DNA of 64,000 nt from Njordibacter sp937773555 (GTDB lineage: Bacteria > Pseudomonadota > Gammaproteobacteria > Pseudomonadales > Balneatricaceae), in NCBI RefSeq assembly GCF_047730085.1, contig NZ_CP159830.1, positions 992,001 to 1,056,000 of the forward strand, read 5' to 3'. Under the pieces are notes generated by a model, which made no database searches, had not been told where the DNA came from, and was given only the letters and a program-made list of their open reading frames with translations. Shown here in pieces: positions 26,391 to 35,092 of this stretch; position 1 is the first letter of the stretch; each line of letters begins with the position of its first letter. The translations under genes and the position numbers were made by a program.

Positions 26391-27308
26391 TTAACGTGTG
26401 CTGGATGAGTTTTTAGGCTGCACTAGCACTAAGCCAATGAGCATAAAACTAAGAGCTAGCCAGATAAGGGGGGTATGGCGCTCGCCTAGTGCTATCATGC
26501 CAAGGAATACGCCTGATAAGGTAACGATATAAGCCACTTGGCTAGCAAATACCGCACCGGTTCTGCCCACTAACCCAATGTAGCCAGTGTAAGCGACCAC
26601 GTGTAACAGGCTGTTTGCTAAAATAGCCCACTCAACAGAGGTCCAAGCTTGACTTAAATCTACCCATGACCCAGTAGCCAAGGTTATGGGAGTGCAAATG
26701 ACCAGACCAATAATAGAAGCACCACGTAAGGTAGTTAGGGCGTCGATATTAGTAGGCGTTTTATGGGCTAGGTAATGACCTTCAACACCATAAAATAATG
26801 GTGCAATAAGAGCCAATAACATAAATAGGCCAACACCTTGGCTGCTAAAGTCTGCTTTTGGGCCAAGGATTAATGCAATGGCTACAGCGCCTAAAAGAAT
26901 GCCCAGCATACGAATTCTGTTGAACCGTTCACTTCTGATCAGTAAAGCGACAATGAGCGCGAACATAGGTACCGTAGCGATACCGATGGCCAATAACCCA
27001 GCGGGTAAATGTGCAGCTGCTATGTAGGTAAACGTGTTTGGAACAATGGTACCAACCAAAGCCACAATAGTGTAGAAGCGGATGTGGGCCCAGGTCATGG
27101 GTAGCTGTGTTTTCTGAAAAATAGAAATAATGCTAAGCAATAAAGCTCCCGATGCCAGTTGCCAAAAAATCAACCCCAAGGGCTGATAACCTGTAGAAAC
27201 CACATGTTTGGTAACGACGATAGTGCTGCCCCATACGCTGCCTAATAAAAGCAGCCATGCTAAGGCAAAAAAGTTTGCGGTATGTTTCTTTTTAGAAAAA
27301 TTCTTCAC
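26391..27308 (-). CDS. EamA/DMT-family transporter
   Basis: A drug/metabolite-transporter superfamily protein with ten predicted helices in two EamA repeats (FFALAWLLLLGSVWGSTIVVTKHVV opens the first; VGLFMLLALIAPLFYGVEGHYLAHK opens the second). I choose the GTG at 27308, giving 305 residues. It overlaps the stop of the small upstream gene (GTGA) and places the first helix near the N-terminus. The longer in-frame reading up to 27428 adds 40 basic, non-membrane residues that are only the overlap with that gene. Cargo is unknown; relatives export amino acids or other metabolites. Confidence 0.85.
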   Translation of the reverse strand: MKNFSKKKHTANFFALAWLLLLGSVWGSTIVVTKHVVSTGYQPLGLIFWQLASGALLLSIISIFQKTQLPMTWAHIRFYTIVALVGTIVPNTFTYIAAAHLPAGLLAIGIATVPMFALIVALLIRSERFNRIRMLGILLGAVAIALILGPKADFSSQGVGLFMLLALIAPLFYGVEGHYLAHKTPTNIDALTTLRGASIIGLVICTPITLATGSWVDLSQAWTSVEWAILANSLLHVVAYTGYIGLVGRTGAVFASQVAYIVTLSGVFLGMIALGERHTPLIWLALSFMLIGLVLVQPKNSSSTR

Positions 27309-27505
27309 GGAGTGTTTGGCCTGACCTTTTTGCCTAGATATCGTGCTTGCTGCATAGCCAAGCCTATGTCTTTTATAACCCTGCCTGTGCCAATTGCAAT
27401 AAGGTGATGCCAAATAGTGCCACCCCAACTAAAGTGAAGGGCGGGGCGGAACATGTCCGTTAAATCTACGCACACGTGTTGCTCTTTTAAAAGCACATCA
27501 TTCAT
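27305..27505 (-). CDS. Small conserved-looking protein coupled to the EamA gene
   Basis: A 66-residue protein (ATG at 27505; a GTG four codons earlier is possible). Text such as VCVDLTDMFRPALHFSWGGTIW and GTGRVIKDIGLAMQQARYL looks like a folded domain, not random reading. Its stop overlaps the GTG start of the EamA transporter by GTGA, the arrangement of translationally coupled genes. I do not recognise the family. There is no signal peptide or membrane helix. A partner or regulator of the transporter is possible but unproven. Confidence 0.6.
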   Translation of the reverse strand: MNDVLLKEQHVCVDLTDMFRPALHFSWGGTIWHHLIAIGTGRVIKDIGLAMQQARYLGKKVRPNTP

Positions 27506-27621
27506 TTTAAGGCTCACTAAAAAAGCTAGTATTTTTTAACGCAAAACATGCCGCATAGTTGCACTAAATTAAAGTGATGTAAACGCATTTGTTTGCATCA
27601 CTTAGCGCAGTCTCACAGTCC

Positions 27622-27978
27622 TTAAAAAGGTGTGTTGTCATGTGTTTGCCATTGAAATCGTTTCATAGACACCTTGTGGTTATGTAATTGCACTCCCTCT
27701 TTTTCAAGCTTTTCACGCTGGCGCAGGTAACTTTCCGTAGCTGGTGGAAAGGCTAACTTACCGCTGGCAGTAATAATGCGATGCCAAGGTAAGCTTGAGT
27801 CTTTAGGTAAATGTCGCAAACACCAACCTACCCAGCGTGCAGCGCCAGTTTGCCCAGCAAGGGTGGCCAGTTGGCCATAGCTTGCTACTTTACCTGATGG
27901 AATGGCAGCAATAGTCTGGTATAGCTGCTGGCGCGCTAATCGTTGTTGGTCTTTGCGTTGTTCGTGGGGGACTTTCAT
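27622..27978 (-). CDS. atl: Alkyltransferase-like protein (ATL)
   Basis: A 118-residue protein of the MGMT C-terminal domain family, with the PCHR active site replaced by PWHR (SLPWHRIITASGKLAF). This Cys-to-Trp change defines ATL proteins. They bind O6-alkylguanine without repairing it and recruit nucleotide excision repair. The DNA-binding helix region is IPSGKVASYGQLATLAG. I choose the ATG at 27978; a longer reading would overlap fxsA and adds 43 non-family residues. It is divergent from fxsA over 57 bp. Confidence 0.9.
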   Translation of the reverse strand: MKVPHEQRKDQQRLARQQLYQTIAAIPSGKVASYGQLATLAGQTGAARWVGWCLRHLPKDSSLPWHRIITASGKLAFPPATESYLRQREKLEKEGVQLHNHKVSMKRFQWQTHDNTPF

Positions 27979-28035
27979 TGTTATAATATGGCCGTATATA
28001 CTAGACACAGTTACATTAACTAAGATTACATTATT

Positions 28036-28536
28036 ATGCGTTTTCTTTTCGCCCTTTTTATTGCGGTACCCATTATTGAAATGCTGGTGCTTATTCAAGT
28101 AGGCCAAGAAATTGGGGCTTTATGGACCATTGCCTTGGTTTTGATTACCGCCTTTATTGGAATTAACCTATTACGTCATCAGGGTTTAGCAACGCTAACC
28201 AGAGCTAATTGGCGTATCCAGTCAGGTCAGATTCCAGCTAAAGAGATATTAGAAGGAATTTTACTCGCCGTTGGCGGTGCTTTACTTTTAACGCCGGGGT
28301 TCGTGACCGATGGCATTGGGTTTTTACTATTGGTGCCTGTTACGCGACAGTTTTTTGCATCACGTTTAATGGGCCGGTTTAAGTCATTCGCCAGCGCCAA
28401 CGTTGCTGGTGGTAGTTTTGGTACTCAGGGTTTTGGCCAAAATGGCTTTGGCGCAGGCTCTACCAACGACGAAAGTATAATAGATGGAGAGTTTGAAGCA
28501 CCTCACAATACGCAACCACGGGATAAGCTAGAATAA
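28036..28536 (+). CDS. fxsA: FxsA family membrane protein
   Basis: A 166-residue inner-membrane protein with the FxsA domain (about residues 5-115) and about three to four helices (FLFALFIAVPIIEMLVLIQVG, IGALWTIALVLITAFIGINLL, ILLAVGGALLLTPGFVTDGIGFLL). The C-terminal tail is rich in Gly, Phe and Asn. Overexpression of E. coli FxsA eases exclusion of phage T7 by the F plasmid; its normal role is unclear. It stands just upstream of groES, an order common in gammaproteobacteria. Confidence 0.92.
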   Translation: MRFLFALFIAVPIIEMLVLIQVGQEIGALWTIALVLITAFIGINLLRHQGLATLTRANWRIQSGQIPAKEILEGILLAVGGALLLTPGFVTDGIGFLLLVPVTRQFFASRLMGRFKSFASANVAGGSFGTQGFGQNGFGAGSTNDESIIDGEFEAPHNTQPRDKLE

Positions 28537-28571
28537 ACCCTAGTTATCTGAACTTTATTTTGCATTTGCTA

Positions 28572-28596
28572 TTGAAAAGTACACTTCACCCCATAT
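28572..28596 (+). promoter_or_regulatory. Sigma-32-like heat-shock promoter of groES-groEL
   Basis: TTGAAA (28572-28577) and CCCCATAT (28589-28596) match the heat-shock sigma factor -35 and -10 elements. The spacer is one to three bases shorter than the usual one. It lies about 70 bases before groES. No CIRCE inverted repeat is present, so HrcA control is not indicated. The -10 match is strong and the spacer is the weak point. Confidence 0.6.
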
Positions 28597-28665
28597 CTAT
28601 GGGTTCAATATTAACAATAATTCTGGCGTAGCCAGAAACACACACACTTTAGGAGTGCAAACGTA

Positions 28666-28959
28666 ATGAGCATCCGTCCTTTACACGATCGCGTTGTAAT
28701 TCGTCGTCAGGAAGAAGAAGCAACCAGTGCTGGTGGTATCGTACTACCTGGTAGTGCTGCAGAAAAGCCAAATCAAGGTGAAGTATTGGCAGTAGGCCCT
28801 GGCCGTGTTACGACCAATGGCGAATTACAAGCAATGAGCGTTAAGGTTGGCGACACTGTCTTGTTTGGTCCATATGCTGGCAACAGTACCGCTAAGATCA
28901 ACGGTGAAGAAGTGCTTATCGTTAGCGAAAGCGAAATTTACGGCGTTCTCGAAGCCTAA
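28666..28959 (+). CDS. groES: Co-chaperonin GroES
   Basis: A 97-residue GroES, full length, beginning SIRPLHDRVVIRRQEEE with the mobile loop ATSAGGIVLPGSAAEKPNQGEV and ending GEEVLIVSESEIYGVLEA. It forms the heptameric lid of the GroEL folding chamber in the cytoplasm. A strong ribosome-binding site (AGGAG) precedes the ATG and groEL follows after 33 bp, so they form the standard two-gene operon. Confidence 0.98.
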   Translation: MSIRPLHDRVVIRRQEEEATSAGGIVLPGSAAEKPNQGEVLAVGPGRVTTNGELQAMSVKVGDTVLFGPYAGNSTAKINGEEVLIVSESEIYGVLEA

Positions 28960-28992
28960 CTTAACACTATATTTGATACAGGAATTTTTCAC

Positions 28993-30639
28993 ATGGCAGC
29001 TAAAGAAGTAAGATTTGGAGATTCGGCTCGTAGCCGTATGGTAAACGGCGTAAACATTCTAGCCGATGCCGTAAAAGTAACCTTGGGCCCTAAAGGCCGT
29101 AACGTTGTGCTAGACAAAGCCTTTGGCTCACCTACCATCACTAAAGATGGTGTGTCTGTTGCTAAGGAAATCGAATTGGCCGATAAGTTCGAAAACATGG
29201 GCGCACAAATGGTGAAGGAAGTTGCTTCCCAAGCTAACGATGTTGCGGGTGACGGTACAACAACTGCAACTGTTTTAGCTCAAGCGATCCTAAACGAAGG
29301 CCTTAAGGCTGTTGCAGCTGGCATGAACCCAATGGACCTTAAGCGCGGTATCGACAAAGCGTCGGCTGCTGTAGTAGCCCAACTTGAAGCGATGGCTACA
29401 CCTTGTGCAGATACCAACGCGATTGCCCAAGTAGGTACTATCTCTGCTAACTCTGATAGCACGGTTGGTATGATTATCGCTGAAGCGATGGAGAAAGTGG
29501 GTAAGGAAGGCGTTATTACTGTAGAGGAAGGCACTTCTCTTCAGGACGAACTAGATGTTGTAGAAGGCATGCAGTTTGACCGCGGTTACCTATCTCCTTA
29601 CTTCGTTAACAACCAAGACAACATGACTGCTGAATTGGAAACTCCTTTCCTTTTACTAGTGGACAAGAAGATTTCCAACATCCGTGACCTGCTACCAATT
29701 TTGGAAGCTGTTGCAAAAGCGGGTCGTCCACTATTGATCGTTGCTGAAGATGTTGAAGGCGAAGCATTAGCGACCTTGGTTGTGAACAACATGCGCGGTA
29801 TTGTTAAAGTATGTGCTGTCAAGGCACCTGGTTTTGGCGATCGTCGTAAGGCAATGCTAGAAGATATTGCTGTGCTTACTGGTGCAACTGTTATTTCTGA
29901 AGAAATTGGTTTGTCTCTAGAGACTGCTACTTTAGAGCAGCTAGGCCAAGCTAAGCGTGTGACTATGTCTAAAGAAAATACCATCATCATTGACGGTATT
30001 GGTGAAGCGTCTTCTATTGAAGGTCGTGTTACTGCTATCCGTGCACAAATTGCTGACACCTCTTCAGACTATGATCGTGAGAAACTTCAAGAGCGTGTAG
30101 CTAAGCTTGCAGGCGGCGTTGCCGTAATCAAGGTTGGTGCTGCTACTGAAGTAGAAATGAAAGAGAAGAAAGCCCGCGTAGAAGACGCATTGCATTCAAC
30201 TCGTGCTGCTGTTGAAGAAGGCGTAGTGCCTGGCGGCGGTGTTGCTCTAGTTCGTGCTCTGCAAGGTATCGCAGGGTTAGAAGGGGCTAACCCAGACCAA
30301 ACTGTAGGCATTAAAGTTGCCCTTAAGGCAATGGAATCTCCTATGCGCCAAATCGCTACCAACTCTGGTGATGAAGCCTCTGTTGTAGTAGACAAGGTTA
30401 AGTCCGGTTCTGGTAACTATGGTTACAACGCTAGCACAGGTGATTATGGCGACATGATTGAAATGGGCATCTTGGATCCTGCCAAAGTAACTCGCACAGC
30501 CCTTCAAGCAGCAGCTTCTGTTGCTGGCATGATGCTTACCACAGAATGTATGATTGCTGACGCACCGTCAGATGATTCTGGTGCTGGTGGCATGCCTGAT
30601 ATGGGTGGCATGGGTGGTGGCATGGGCGGCATGATGTAA
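28993..30639 (+). CDS. groEL: Chaperonin GroEL
   Basis: A 548-residue GroEL of canonical length. Visible are VTLGPKGRNVVLDKAFGSPTITKDG (nucleotide site), the Asp-rich GDGTTTATVLAQAI loop, the apical domain around residues 190-375, and the C-terminal GGM-rich tail (GGMGGGMGGMM) that lines the chamber. It has noticeably more biased codon use than its neighbours, as expected for a very highly expressed gene. A clear terminator follows. Antisense open frames inside it are by-products of this bias. Confidence 0.99.
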   Translation: MAAKEVRFGDSARSRMVNGVNILADAVKVTLGPKGRNVVLDKAFGSPTITKDGVSVAKEIELADKFENMGAQMVKEVASQANDVAGDGTTTATVLAQAILNEGLKAVAAGMNPMDLKRGIDKASAAVVAQLEAMATPCADTNAIAQVGTISANSDSTVGMIIAEAMEKVGKEGVITVEEGTSLQDELDVVEGMQFDRGYLSPYFVNNQDNMTAELETPFLLLVDKKISNIRDLLPILEAVAKAGRPLLIVAEDVEGEALATLVVNNMRGIVKVCAVKAPGFGDRRKAMLEDIAVLTGATVISEEIGLSLETATLEQLGQAKRVTMSKENTIIIDGIGEASSIEGRVTAIRAQIADTSSDYDREKLQERVAKLAGGVAVIKVGAATEVEMKEKKARVEDALHSTRAAVEEGVVPGGGVALVRALQGIAGLEGANPDQTVGIKVALKAMESPMRQIATNSGDEASVVVDKVKSGSGNYGYNASTGDYGDMIEMGILDPAKVTRTALQAAASVAGMMLTTECMIADAPSDDSGAGGMPDMGGMGGGMGGMM

Positions 30640-30671
30640 TGCATTTCCCAAGCTAACCATGCTTACTAAAA

Positions 30672-30697
30672 AACCGGCTCTTGTAGCCGGTTTTTTA
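30672..30697 (+). terminator. Intrinsic terminator of groES-groEL
   Basis: AACCGGCT and AGCCGGTT form a perfect eight-pair stem around a five-base loop (CTTGT), followed at once by a run of T. It lies about 33 bases after the groEL stop codon and before the next ABC exporter operon. Confidence 0.93.
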
Positions 30698-30765
30698 TTG
30701 GCCAAAATCACCCAAAGTGGTTATATTGACACTCACAAAAAAAGCACTGTTATCAGGATATTCAC

Positions 30766-31683
30766 ATGATTGAAATCACCAACTTACGCAAACAGTATGC
30801 CAGTGGCTTTGTGGCCTTGGATGATATAAATTTGAAGGTTAATAAAGGTGAGATTTTAGCTTTGTTGGGCCCCAATGGTGCGGGTAAAACAACCCTTATT
30901 TCCATCATTTGTGGCATTGTAAATCCGTCGTCAGGCGCTGTGACTGTAGGTGGTTTTGACATTATTAAAAACTATCGGCAAACCCGCAGTCTAATCGGCT
31001 TGGTCCCACAAGAGCTCACTACTGATGCCTTTGAGACACCTTGGAATAACCTCACCTTCTCACGCGGCTTATTTGGCTTGCCAAAGAATCCACAGATGGT
31101 TGAAAAGGTTTTAAAAGATTTGTCCTTATGGGATAAAAAAGACGACCGTATCATGACACTATCGGGCGGCATGAAACGCCGTTTATTAATTGGTAAGGCC
31201 CTCGTTCACGAGCCTCAGGTATTGTTCTTAGATGAGCCTACCGCGGGTGTAGATGTTAGCCTTCGTCAAGACATGTGGCGCATGGTAGATGAATTGCGTA
31301 ATCAAGGCGTTACCATCGTTTTGACCACCCATTACATTGAAGAAGCAGAGGCTATCGCCGACCGCATTGGGGTGATCAGTGGGGGTAAATTACTGCTGGT
31401 AGAAGACAAAAAATTGCTGATGTCTCGCATGGGGCAAAAGCAACTTAAAGTTGAATTGATGGAGCGCCTTGATGCGCTTCCAACAGAGCTTGCAGAGCGA
31501 GGATTTATGCTCAATGAGGATAGCCTTAGCATTGTTTACCACTATGACAAAGATACCCCAGAAGTGGATATTGCAGGTTTATTGCAATCGGTTGCCAGTG
31601 CTGGTTTAGGTGTGAAAGACATACATACACAACAAAGCAGCTTAGAAGAAATATTTGTAGACCTAGTTGAGGACGCAGCATGA
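30766..31683 (+). CDS. ABC exporter ATPase (YadG-like)
   Basis: A 305-residue ABC ATPase with Walker A LLGPNGAGKTT, Q-loop LVPQELTTDAFETPW, signature TLSGGMKRRLLIGKAL, Walker B LFLDEPTAGVDVSLRQDMW and switch His TTHYIEEAE. The length and the DAFETPWNNLTFSRGLFG text match the YadG type. It pairs with the ABC-2 permease that starts four bases before its stop (ATGA). Together they form a two-gene exporter at the inner membrane; substrate unknown. Confidence 0.93.
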   Translation: MIEITNLRKQYASGFVALDDINLKVNKGEILALLGPNGAGKTTLISIICGIVNPSSGAVTVGGFDIIKNYRQTRSLIGLVPQELTTDAFETPWNNLTFSRGLFGLPKNPQMVEKVLKDLSLWDKKDDRIMTLSGGMKRRLLIGKALVHEPQVLFLDEPTAGVDVSLRQDMWRMVDELRNQGVTIVLTTHYIEEAEAIADRIGVISGGKLLLVEDKKLLMSRMGQKQLKVELMERLDALPTELAERGFMLNEDSLSIVYHYDKDTPEVDIAGLLQSVASAGLGVKDIHTQQSSLEEIFVDLVEDAA

Positions 31684-32441
31684 ATTTAAGAGGTATGTGG
31701 GCCATCTATTCTTTTGAAATGTCCCGAACCAAGCGGACGATTACCCAAAGCGTGGTGTCACCTGTTCTTTCCACGGTACTTTACTTTGTAGTATTTGGCG
31801 GTGCCATAGGCTCGCGCATAGAGTCTGTAGGTGGCATTAGCTACGGCGCCTTTATTGTGCCGGGTTTAATCATGTTATCCATCATGACCCAAAGCCTATC
31901 TAACGCCTCTTTTGGTATCTACTTCCCACGTTTCTCTGGCACCATTTATGAAGTGCTTTCTTCACCGATGTCCTTTTGGGAAGCGACCGCGGGGTATGTG
32001 GGTGCTGCAGCCACTAAGTCCCTGCTCATTGGCCTAATTACCTTGGCAACAGCAGGATTTTTTGTGCCGATTGAAATTGCTCACCCATTTTGGATGTTAG
32101 CGTTTTTAGTCCTCACCACCATTACCTTTAGCTTGTTCGGTTTTTTGATTGGGATCTGGGCTGATGGTTTTGAAAAGTTGCAGCTAATCCCACTTTTAGT
32201 GGTCACACCAATGGTTTTTTTAGGCGGTGCATTCTACTCCATTGATATGCTGCCCAGTGCGTGGCAAACAGTGACGATGTTTAACCCTGTGGTGTACTTG
32301 ATTAGTGGTTTTCGGTGGAGTTTTTACGAAATTTCTGATGTAAGTGTAGGGGTTAGCCTAGGTATGATTACGTTATTTATGGGTATTTGTTTAGCATTAA
32401 TCTCTTGGATCTTTAAGACGGGTTACCGTTTAAAACAGTAA
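31680..32441 (+). CDS. ABC-2 type permease (YadH-like)
   Basis: A 253-residue ABC-2 membrane protein with six predicted helices (VLSTVLYFVVFGGAIGSRI, GAFIVPGLIMLSIMTQSLSNASFG, LIPLLVVTPMVFLGGAFYSIDMLP). It is the partner of the ATPase it overlaps by four bases. The YadH-type length and the conserved LGGAFYSIDMLPSAWQ text support the call. Its stop codon overlaps the possible ATG of the following EamA-family gene (TAATG). Confidence 0.93.
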   Translation: MNLRGMWAIYSFEMSRTKRTITQSVVSPVLSTVLYFVVFGGAIGSRIESVGGISYGAFIVPGLIMLSIMTQSLSNASFGIYFPRFSGTIYEVLSSPMSFWEATAGYVGAAATKSLLIGLITLATAGFFVPIEIAHPFWMLAFLVLTTITFSLFGFLIGIWADGFEKLQLIPLLVVTPMVFLGGAFYSIDMLPSAWQTVTMFNPVVYLISGFRWSFYEISDVSVGVSLGMITLFMGICLALISWIFKTGYRLKQ

Positions 32442-33412
32442 TGTTACGCGCCACAAGGCACTATAGCTTGCATAAAAAGTTAATTTTAACGACTGGGGTT
32501 GCAAACTTGAATAGCAGTATAGATAACCGCAAAGGAATAGTATTAATGCTCGCTGCGATGGCGGGATTTACTATAGAAGATGCATTTATTAAGCAGCTTT
32601 CTAGCACTATTTCTATTGGTCAAATTCTCATTATTATTGGCCTGTGTAGTTGTGTATTTTTTGCTTTGGTGGCTATTATAAATGGGCATAGCTTGTTAGC
32701 TCGTAACCTATGGACACGAGCAACACTAACCCGAATGCTTGCAGAGGCCGTTGCTGCCGTAGCTTTTGTCACGTCTTTGTCGCTTGTGCCTATATCAACA
32801 GTCGCGGCAGTATTTCAAGTAACGCCATTAACCATTACCATGGGCGCCGCTCTTTTCTTAGGCGAGCGCGTTGGGTGGCGCCGATGGTTGGCTGTGCTTG
32901 TGGGTTTTATTGGTGTGCTATTAATTATAAGGCCAGGCTTTGGTGGGTTTAATCCATCAGTATTGTGGGTTCTGGTTGCCGTTTTAGGTGTGGCTGTTAG
33001 AGATTTAGTGACCCGTGTTATTCCTGCTCAAGTTGAATCTTCAGTGATTTCTTTTCAAGCTTTTGCGTCTCTCATTGTTGCGGGGGCCATCTGTGTGCTG
33101 GTTAGCCCTCAAGTTATGGTCCCTATCGCAGGCAAAGAGTTAGTTTATTTTGGCTGTACTATCGTTTTTAGTATTTCAGGCTATTACGCTATTGTTTCGG
33201 CGGTGCGTGTTGGAAATGCCTCTATCGTAGCGTCTTTTAGGTATTCAAGGCTGCTTTTTTCGTTGTTAGTTGGCATATTTATTTTTAATGAAAGCGTTGA
33301 TATGCTCACTCTTGTTGGGTCTGTGATTATTATTGGATCAGGTTTGTATACGTACCTAAGAGAGCACAAAATGGCGACTCGAACTAGTAAAAATGCTGAG
33401 ATGATATTGTAA
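32441..33412 (+). CDS. EamA/DMT-family transporter
   Basis: Up to 323 residues with ten predicted helices in two EamA repeats (VLMLAAMAGFTIEDAFIKQ; PSVLWVLVAVLGVAVRDLVTRVIP). The stated ATG overlaps the permease stop (TAATG), but it adds about 25-30 residues before the first helix. A TTG at about 32508, or the ATG at about 32546 after AAAGGA, are alternatives. VAFVTSLSLVPISTVAAVFQVTPL is typical of the family. Substrate unknown. The stop codon lies within the bidirectional terminator shared with the next, convergent operon. Confidence 0.85.
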   Translation: MLRATRHYSLHKKLILTTGVANLNSSIDNRKGIVLMLAAMAGFTIEDAFIKQLSSTISIGQILIIIGLCSCVFFALVAIINGHSLLARNLWTRATLTRMLAEAVAAVAFVTSLSLVPISTVAAVFQVTPLTITMGAALFLGERVGWRRWLAVLVGFIGVLLIIRPGFGGFNPSVLWVLVAVLGVAVRDLVTRVIPAQVESSVISFQAFASLIVAGAICVLVSPQVMVPIAGKELVYFGCTIVFSISGYYAIVSAVRVGNASIVASFRYSRLLFSLLVGIFIFNESVDMLTLVGSVIIIGSGLYTYLREHKMATRTSKNAEMIL

Positions 33413-33449
33413 CCCCTTATCACTAAAGAGGAATATTATCTAAGGGGTT
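33411..33449. terminator. Bidirectional terminator between convergent operons
   Basis: AACCCCTTA (33411-33419) pairs perfectly with TAAGGGGTT (33441-33449) over nine pairs with a 21-base loop, flanked by A-rich sequence on the left and T-rich sequence on the right. It overlaps the stop codons of the EamA gene (plus) and the 60-residue gene (minus). The layout serves both strands. Confidence 0.7.
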
Positions 33450-33631
33450 TATTCGGGCATGAGTAGTTCATGGCCAACCACTTCATCCATTATGCCGTAG
33501 GGTACCTTATACGTTTTACCATCTAACTTAATGACAGCGTAATCCTTACACATTTTAATGACGGTACAATTAACAATATTGCCCTTGTCATTCACCCTGA
33601 CAATGTTGTAGTTATGCAGTGACAGTGCCAT
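33449..33631 (-). CDS. Small conserved-looking protein, unknown function
   Basis: A 60-residue protein that starts 4 bases after the thioesterase stop, clearly as part of that operon. The sequence (YNIVRVNDKGNIVNCTVIKM, YAVIKLDGKTYKVPYGIMDEVVGHE) alternates hydrophobic and polar residues, suggesting a small beta-barrel such as an SH3-like or S4/KOW-like fold. No known family is recognised and it has no membrane segment. The tight spacing and good composition argue that it is real. Confidence 0.65.
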   Translation of the reverse strand: MALSLHNYNIVRVNDKGNIVNCTVIKMCKDYAVIKLDGKTYKVPYGIMDEVVGHELLMPE

Positions 33632-33635
33632 GTTT

Positions 33636-34070
33636 CTAAATAGCCGTTAGCGCAGCTAATTTATCTGCAATAAAGCTTGGAATAGCACAGCTTTTGAGGG
33701 CCTTATAGTCATAGTAAACGCCTATACCTAACCCCTTTGCGACTAAGCAATTCTGCTGAATGCTCCATAACTTGTGTTCTAGTTCAATTTTTTTTACCCC
33801 GGTTTGTGTCACCGTGCTAAATACAATAATGGTGTCAGGGTAGGTAACAGGTGCTAAGTAGTCACACTGGATGGACGCCAGTATGGGCCCAATATTGAAG
33901 CTTTTCATGTCGCTGCTCATGCCTAGCTTTTCCAACAAATCAATGCGGCCATCTTCGATGTAGCGAATATAGACAGTGTTGTTTAGGTGCTGAAAGGCAT
34001 CCATTTCGCCCCATTTCACTTTAATTTCTGTACTAACAGGATAGTGTTTGTTTAATGTTTCTAAATCCAT
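33636..34070 (-). CDS. Acyl-CoA thioesterase, hot-dog fold (4HBT)
   Basis: A 144-residue hot-dog thioesterase, FcbC/YbgC-like, recognised from VKWGEMDAFQHLNNTVYIRYIEDGRIDLLEKLG. The Asp in GEMDAFQHLNN is the expected catalytic residue. It would hydrolyse an acyl-CoA thioester. It lies 11 bases after the epimerase gene and before the 60-residue gene, but no pathway link between a hydroxyproline-type epimerase and a thioesterase is obvious. Confidence 0.88.
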   Translation of the reverse strand: MDLETLNKHYPVSTEIKVKWGEMDAFQHLNNTVYIRYIEDGRIDLLEKLGMSSDMKSFNIGPILASIQCDYLAPVTYPDTIIVFSTVTQTGVKKIELEHKLWSIQQNCLVAKGLGIGVYYDYKALKSCAIPSFIADKLAALTAI

Positions 34071-34081
34071 GTTGTTGCTTC

Positions 34082-35092
34082 CTAGTTAACTTCAAATCCG
34101 TGGGCATATGGGTCCCTTGGATCAACAATAATGGTGTTGTAGCCTGTAACTTTAGCCCAGCCTTGGATGCTTGGCATGATGCCACGGTAGGAACCTACAA
34201 GAGTGGTTGATTCAACGTGGCCAATAAACTGGCTGCCAATAATGCTTTCGTGGACAAACGCCTCACCCTCTTTTAGTGAACCTTTAGCATGTAACTGCGC
34301 CATGCGGGCACTGGTGCCAGTGCCACAGGGTGATCGATCTATGGCGCCAGTGCCATAAAACACTGCATTAGCACCACTAGAACCTTGTTTGGATGGCTTT
34401 CCCGTCCACATTACATGGCTAATGCCATTAACGCTTGGGTTTTCTGGGTGCACACAGGTGGCTAGCTTATTAATGGCGGCCCTAATTAATGGGCTGTAAC
34501 GTAGAATTTGGGCTGCAGAAAACTGATCTAGCCCAGCAAAGTTTTTTTGTGGATCGATGATTGCGTAGTAGTTGCCGCCGTACGCCACATCTATTTTAAG
34601 TTCACCTAATTCTGGGCACTCTATCACTAGGCCCTCATGGGCTAAATAACTCGCCACATTGAAGATTCGTACAGAGTCTATTAAGCCATCAGTACCTTGT
34701 TTATATTCAATGCGTATGACCCCTGCAGGTACCTCTAAGGTTAGTTGACCTTGAGTTTTTGGTATCCACAAACCTTCCTGTAAGGCCGCAGTTACCGTGC
34801 CTATAGTGCCATGACCGCACATTGGCAAGCAGCCACTGGTTTCAATGAATAAAATGGCACCATCATGTGTTGGATTGCTTGGTGGGTAAAGTATAGCGCC
34901 AGACATCATAGCGTGGCCGCGGGGTTCAAACATTAATGAGGTACGGACCCAATCATGGTTTTGTAAAAAATCTTGCCTCTTTTCACTCATAGTGATGCCA
35001 CTGAGCTGAGGCCCACCTTTAGCAACTAAGCGAACAGGGTTGCCACACGTGTGGGCGTCGATACAGTTAAATGTATGTATGGTCATAAGCAT
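34082..35092 (-). CDS. Proline racemase family, 4-hydroxyproline 2-epimerase type
   Basis: A 336-residue proline-racemase-superfamily enzyme with both catalytic cysteines: MCGHGTIG (about Cys92) and SPCGTGTSA (about Cys256). A Cys/Cys pair marks racemases and epimerases, not the Thr-containing dehydratases. The CGHGTIG and DRSPCGTGTSAR contexts fit 4-hydroxyproline 2-epimerases, which convert trans-4-hydroxy-L-proline to the cis-D form. The dehydrogenase and deaminase of the full pathway are not adjacent. Start could be the first Met or the Met two codons later. Confidence 0.88.
   Translation of the reverse strand: MLMTIHTFNCIDAHTCGNPVRLVAKGGPQLSGITMSEKRQDFLQNHDWVRTSLMFEPRGHAMMSGAILYPPSNPTHDGAILFIETSGCLPMCGHGTIGTVTAALQEGLWIPKTQGQLTLEVPAGVIRIEYKQGTDGLIDSVRIFNVASYLAHEGLVIECPELGELKIDVAYGGNYYAIIDPQKNFAGLDQFSAAQILRYSPLIRAAINKLATCVHPENPSVNGISHVMWTGKPSKQGSSGANAVFYGTGAIDRSPCGTGTSARMAQLHAKGSLKEGEAFVHESIIGSQFIGHVESTTLVGSYRGIMPSIQGWAKVTGYNTIIVDPRDPYAHGFEVN

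Noticed and set aside
28540..28665. CIRCE/HrcA operator before groES
   Set aside because: I looked for the inverted repeat and it is absent; only the sigma-32-like promoter is present.
29280..30507. Several long minus-strand open frames inside groEL
   Set aside because: They arise from the biased codon use of groEL, overlap it fully, and have no family text or ribosome-binding sites.
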